Assembly (NCBI GenBank): GCA_964017185.1
Contig: OZ024882.1
Location: 36,318,488 to 36,382,487 of the forward strand
From: Rugalucina vietnamica
Taxonomy: Eukaryota; Mollusca; Bivalvia; Lucinida; Lucinidae
Length of the DNA: 64,000 bases
Reading direction: 5' to 3'
This document shows, in pieces, positions 59,496 through 64,000 of the stretch. Positions within the stretch are counted from its first letter, which is position 1. Every line of letters starts with the position of its first letter. The notes below the pieces were generated by a model. That model had not been told where the DNA came from, searched no databases, and saw only the letters and a program-made list of their open reading frames with translations. Both the position numbers and the translations under genes were made by a program.

Positions 59496-62400
59496 TATTT
59501 TAGGATGGGCTTGTTCTGTATCAACGCAACACCAAATAAAATATAACTATTCTTTTATTTAATGCTCTTAGTATATCTGGCATAAATAAGGGTTAAAAGC
59601 AAATTGATAATTGTTTCTGGATGGAACTGATTGGCCGTAGAGCAGAAATGAAGTCTGCTTGGTTATACCAAGTCGGACTTGCATTGAAATTTTAGCTCCC
59701 CAGAAGTTGTTCAAGCACTGAAACTTCTTGGGGGCTAAAATTTATTTAGAATTTCCGCCACGAAAATATTTAAGAAAATATTTTCCCCCAAATTCTAAAT
59801 TATTTTTATTTTATCTAAGGAAAATGTGGCTTCTTCTCATGTGGGTAATACCTTTTTAAAGATTCATTTTAGTGTTAAGTTAGTAATTAACCATTAAATA
59901 AATACTGTAAAGGTAATTAAACTCTGCGGCCATTAACAAAAAGTTTTTCCCCCACGTGAAACTGGAATATGTAATTAGTATTACAGCCATTTCGGAAAAT
60001 CTTTTGGTCATTTACAGGGTTTATTATGAGACTATAGTTCATAATAACACTTATTCTTGCACAAACTTTATCACTTTGAAAAAGATGGATACATATTTGA
60101 ATAATAGCTAAAATTTCAAGGCATTCCAAGGCTTTATTTCGCTGTGCTTATAAATCTTTGTATATGTAAATGAGCAGTCAAATGTGTGTGTGTGTGTTTT
60201 TTTAAAAACTGTTAAACTTTACTTCACCTTTGTTAAGGGTATGACAACTAGGGCCTGAGAGTGCCTTGCTGTTCTTGGATTTAGGACACTCCTGTTGCAT
60301 CATCATTCTGGTAGGAAGTGGCCTTCTCTATGCAGTCCCCACTTCTGTATGTCTGGGACTCTCCAGGAAAATAGAATAGCTGAAACTCAATATACTGGAT
60401 ATTAATTGTGGTGTTAATCAAGGTGTATTATTTGTTATTTTTGAAAATTTTCCCACTTTGGGTTATAGACTGGTTTAATATTTGGTTCTGCTTGCGCTTG
60501 ATCTGGTATCATGCTTGTACATTTGCTTTCATTTCGGGCAAGGCCTCTATTCTAATTATGGCTATTCCTTTAAATTTGTTTGCCATAAATGATTTATGGA
60601 CAAGGCTAGCTAGAGGTTTGTTCACAACCCACGGTTAAATAAATGTTGTGAGCCACTGACAAGTCCAAGGTCATAGTTCTGTTGTTGTTGATTGTGCCAG
60701 GACAACTTTAATAGATAATAAGAGCTGTTCTTTGATAATTCATATTTACTTTTATCTATCTTGGTTTTGCATCAGGGGTTAATTTTGAGTGTTACCTTCA
60801 AGCCAATTAATAGAAAGTATTGATCGGTACAACACACTTGTAAACTTCGCTTAAGTATTTTCAAAATTGAAAATATTAACATTCAGTTTAAAGTAAAACA
60901 GATGTATGCCGCAATCTATTCTAATGCGACCTTATGATTCAAATGTGCCCATATAAAACCAAAAGGTTTAGGGATTTGACTGGGTGCAAGGCTGATCGAT
61001 TAAAAGAAGACTGCGAGGTCCAAACCATGTCTGTCTTTATGTGGGGAATCCCAGCCCCCCACGAGGCCGGCAAATATTTTTTCTTTAATGAGCTGTCACA
61101 GTGTGTAATGAGTTCCAAGACATATTTTGCAACTTCACCTCGTGCTTTGCAAAACTTACTTTTGCTATCACTTATTGATATGCAACACTTGTCCATTTCA
61201 TGTATAACTATCTCCCTCAGGCTGAGGCACCAAGGTGGCAATGACATAGATGTCGGTCTTTCTCACTCCCTGCAAGATTTTACTTGCTACTTTTTAACCA
61301 TTTCACATTAAACCGACGGCCAAAGCACCTCGCCTCCGAATGCAAATATATCTGTGACCTTTTCTACTTTTCTATTTGTCTGTAAGCAACCATTCAAACG
61401 GGCGAATTTACTATTCCAGACTTCCATGCTGTTATTAAGTAAAGTTATGCCGGGCTCATGGGGAGCTGGATTTCTTTACTGCTCCCATCGTTGGGAATTG
61501 ATGAGCCACAATGCGGAAAGGAATTGACTACCATTTCATGTGAGAAATAACAGCGCTCCGTAATAGAAGCCATCCAGGTTTTATTTATAGCCACAATTTT
61601 TCCCAACATTTTTCATTCACATATACATAGGCAGAGGCACCAAAGTTGCATCCACTAGAAGAGGATATGGGTGCATCTCAAAAAACCTGGCAATACTTAG
61701 ACAAACTCATGCAGAGCGGTCTTGTAAATTTGTAAATGGGATTTGACTGGCCGCAAGGCAGAAAGAATAATTTAAGACTGCATGGTTGATTCCAGTGTCA
61801 GTCTTATGTGAGAAATCTGCATGGTTGATACCATGTAAGTTTTATGTGAGAAATCCCAGACCCCCATGAAGCCTGCAAGTATTTTATCCCTAAATCAAAT
61901 GCGTAATACTTAGTATTTCCAGTCATCTTATGCAACCTTTGCATCATTTAATTTTCAACATTTGCAATCACTTGGACTAGGCGATCTTTGCATAATTTCA
62001 TGTAAAACTTTTCACTCACTTCATACTCAGACAGAGGCCCAAGGTGGCATCGACTGGGGTCTGTATCTCACTCACAACTCATCAACCTTTAAATATTTCA
62101 CATTAAACAGTACCCTTTGGCCAATGCCCCTCGCCTCAAACCGGCAATCTTTGTGACTCTTTGAAATTTCTATTTATCTTAAAGCAACAATTTAGATTGA
62201 TTAAATTTACTATTGCAGACATACATGCATTAAACTTATGCAGGCTTCAAGGTGAGCTGGAATATCTTTAGAATTTTGTCTAAATATGTTCCACCTTGCG
62301 ACAAATCATATGGTGCCAAATACATCCCTTTAATGATAGTTTCTGTGACCTCGCTGTGACTGAATGATAGATATTTTACTGACCAGTTTTGGTGCGTGTC

Positions 62401-63709
62401 AAAACAAACTGATTTAGGAAGATGTCACTTGAAGTTCTGGGTTCGATCCTGATTAAAACTATGCCAAATGCTGATTGACACTACTCTTGGCTAATAAATG
62501 TTCGAAGTTCTGGGTTGGTCCCAATTAAAGAGATGCCAAATGCTGATTGACACTACTCTTGGCTAATAAATATCATTTGAAGTTCTGGGTTCGGTCCCAA
62601 TTTTAAAAATAATTGACAGTACTCTGGGCTAATAAATCATGTCATTAGAATTTCTGGGTACGGTCCTGATTAGAGATGACAAATGCTGATAAAGTGATCA
62701 ACTGATCGACACTTGTCTTGCAGACTTGAAATGGACAAATAAAATTATAAATGTCACTTGAAGTTCTGGGTTCGGTCCCGACTAAACAGACGCCAAATGC
62801 TGATTGTCACTACTCTTCTTGGCTAATAAATGTCATTTGAAGCTCTGGGTTCGGTTCCGGTGGACACCATCTGGGAAAGAGCATTATAGAGGTGCCAAAT
62901 GCTGATTGACGGTACGCTTGGCTAATAAATGTCACCCTAAGTCCTGGGTCCGGTCCCGATTAAAGATGCTGATTGACAATACTCTTGGCTCAGTTCTGAC
63001 ATAGATGCTAGAAAAATTGTTGCAAAAGTGGTGAGTTAAAGGGGGCATGACTGTTTGGGAGTGGGTGGGGTTGCACTTAACCCTTGGCCATTTGAACTCT
63101 TATTTTGACATGCTATCTCAAAATCTGCACAAGTTTGAGGACATTCTACTTACCATATCCCTACCTACTCAACCTTTTACCTAACCTAGACACTTTTTTA
63201 TTTTTTCATCTTGGCTTCAAAACTGCTTGCCTCCTCCCACATGGCTTCTGTTTGGCAAGGCCCCAAAAGCTGAATCAGCACTGTCATCTGTCAATTCTTC
63301 TGTAGTTTTCTTCTCTGAGACTAGCTGCAGTTTATTCTTTGAATTTGTCCTTTGCAATAGATCTGATGCCTGAGATTTTCAAAGATTTATGCAGCTCAAT
63401 TTTTTGCTTCTGAGAACTGGATCTCCACAGAACAGGAGGGTCACATGGTGTATTGATGACATCAGAGGACCAGCATGACATCACACCTGATCATGTGATT
63501 TGCACTGTCAGTCATGTGACTTAGATCATGTGTCCTCAAAGATGTATTATTGATTGACAGTCAGGAAAACACTTAATTGAATTGATTATCATTTCTTAAA
63601 CCAATAGAATGAAATGATGTGGAGGTACTTACGAAAAGCTGAAAACAAGAACAGAAGCAAGCCCGACCAAAATAAATACAAAATACTGCTTAAGGCAGTA
63701 TTTATTCTT
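59496..63709. mobile_element. Inverted-repeat element, long copy (4.2 kb), head-to-tail with the short one
   Basis: Same termini as the 1.3-kb copy, sharing only a TTCTTATTTT junction with it. Internal matches include GGTGGACACCATCTGGGAAA (59034 and 62860). Within it, about 60930-61510 and about 61740-62290 are a diverged duplication (CCTCGCCTC, AATTTACTATT and GAGCTGGA words in order). No transposase recognised. Confidence 0.7.
62405..62995. repeat. Minisatellite of about 75-110-bp units
   Basis: GAAGTTCTGGGTTCGGTCC-like words recur near 62433, 62506, 62580, 62649, 62759, 62839 and 62938, each followed by ATGCCAAATGCTGATTGACA and CTTGGCTAATAAAT with variation. The GGTTCGGTCCC core resembles a tRNA B box. 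Confidence 0.85.
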
Positions 63710-63855
63710 ATAGTCAAAGATCGAGGATGAAGTTTTAACATTTTTAACATATTGCGTTGTGACTGATCTACGCAAAATGTTAAAAATGTTATTACAACAT
63801 TTTTAACATATTGCGTTGTGACTATTATAACATTTTAACATTTTGTGTTGTGACA
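63703..63855. repeat. Right terminal inverted repeat of the giant element (outer part)
   Basis: TAGTCAAAGATCGAGGATGA through to TTGTGTTGTGACA mirrors 44759-44875, with one extra CGCAATATGTT unit on this side. Confidence 0.8.
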
Positions 63856-64000
63856 AAGCTTGAATAAAAATGATACTGACAGTAAATATATATTAAAACT
63901 ACTTCTATGTCAGATTTTGCATAAAAAGAGTCATTACTTTACTGTGACATCATGGTTTAAGGCATTTGTAACATTGATGATTTCTATCTCATAAGTATAT

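Larger units (their letters stand above)
44759..63855. mobile_element. Giant composite inverted-repeat element, 19.1 kb with nested insertions
   Basis: Starts TGTCAAGACGCAAAATGTTA and ends with the inverted AACATTTTGTGTTGTGACA. Both sides share GTAATAACATTTTTAACATTTTGCGTAGA, ACTTCATCCTCGATCTTTGA and GGTATAGCTTTGTCTTATTTA in mirrored order, although on the right the last two are separated by a 5.5-kb insertion. Without the insertions the element would be about 5.6 kb made almost entirely of tandem units of about 325 bp, with no coding frame. Flanks (AAAGTTT and AAGCTTG) give no clear target duplication. Superfamily unknown. Confidence 0.75.

Noticed and set aside
60934-61311. A 125-codon frame in the long inverted-repeat element
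   Set aside because: It overlaps an antisense frame of similar length, has no recognised domain, and its DNA is a diverged internal duplication lacking the frame in the second unit.

Overview
This is animal nuclear DNA, most likely from a bivalve or another lophotrochozoan. It is AT-rich, has spliced genes with GT-AG introns and AATAAA signals, and is dominated by microsatellites, tRNA-derived SINEs, MITEs and decayed non-LTR retrotransposons of the kinds seen in mollusc genomes. No bacterial or viral gene organisation is present.

Genes. (1) Glycoside hydrolase family 31 (GH31, MYORG-like) is present three times: a 3' end at 1-108 (+), and two near-identical tandem copies at 30329-33484 (-) and 39826-42954 (-). 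Both tandem copies resolve into two exons and predict type II membrane glycosidases of 739 and 738 residues with both catalytic aspartates kept. (2) A TRIM-like B-box/coiled-coil/beta-propeller gene lies at 1356-3137 (-) and is broken by two compensating 1-nt frameshifts. (3) An intact, intronless SLC5-type sodium-coupled solute transporter lies at 9573-11438 (+).

Mobile DNA. From 12 to 29 kb there is a 3.4-kb DNA transposon with a 5-bp target duplication, several SINEs, a tRNA-tailed composite repeat present in both orientations, and a 5'-truncated non-LTR reverse transcriptase. From 34 to 39.5 kb, between the tandem glycosidases, lie a TTAA-flanked foldback element, a Tc1/mariner-like element, and a ruined CR1-type ORF1 (degenerate 2A-like motif, SGNH esterase) that was itself hit by at least two further insertions.

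The right-hand 19 kb (44759-63855) is a Russian-doll element. An outer transposon has inverted repeats of about 0.7 kb and was originally about 5.6 kb of roughly 325-bp tandem units. It was interrupted by an 8-kb transposon with 43-bp repeat termini and a perfect 9-bp target duplication, and then by two head-to-tail inverted-repeat elements (1.3 and 4.2 kb). Each insertion can be ordered in time from the sequence. A palindromic MITE family recurs at least six times across the window; one copy sits a few bases inside intron 1 of a glycosidase, while the other glycosidase has a triplicated splice donor at the same place.
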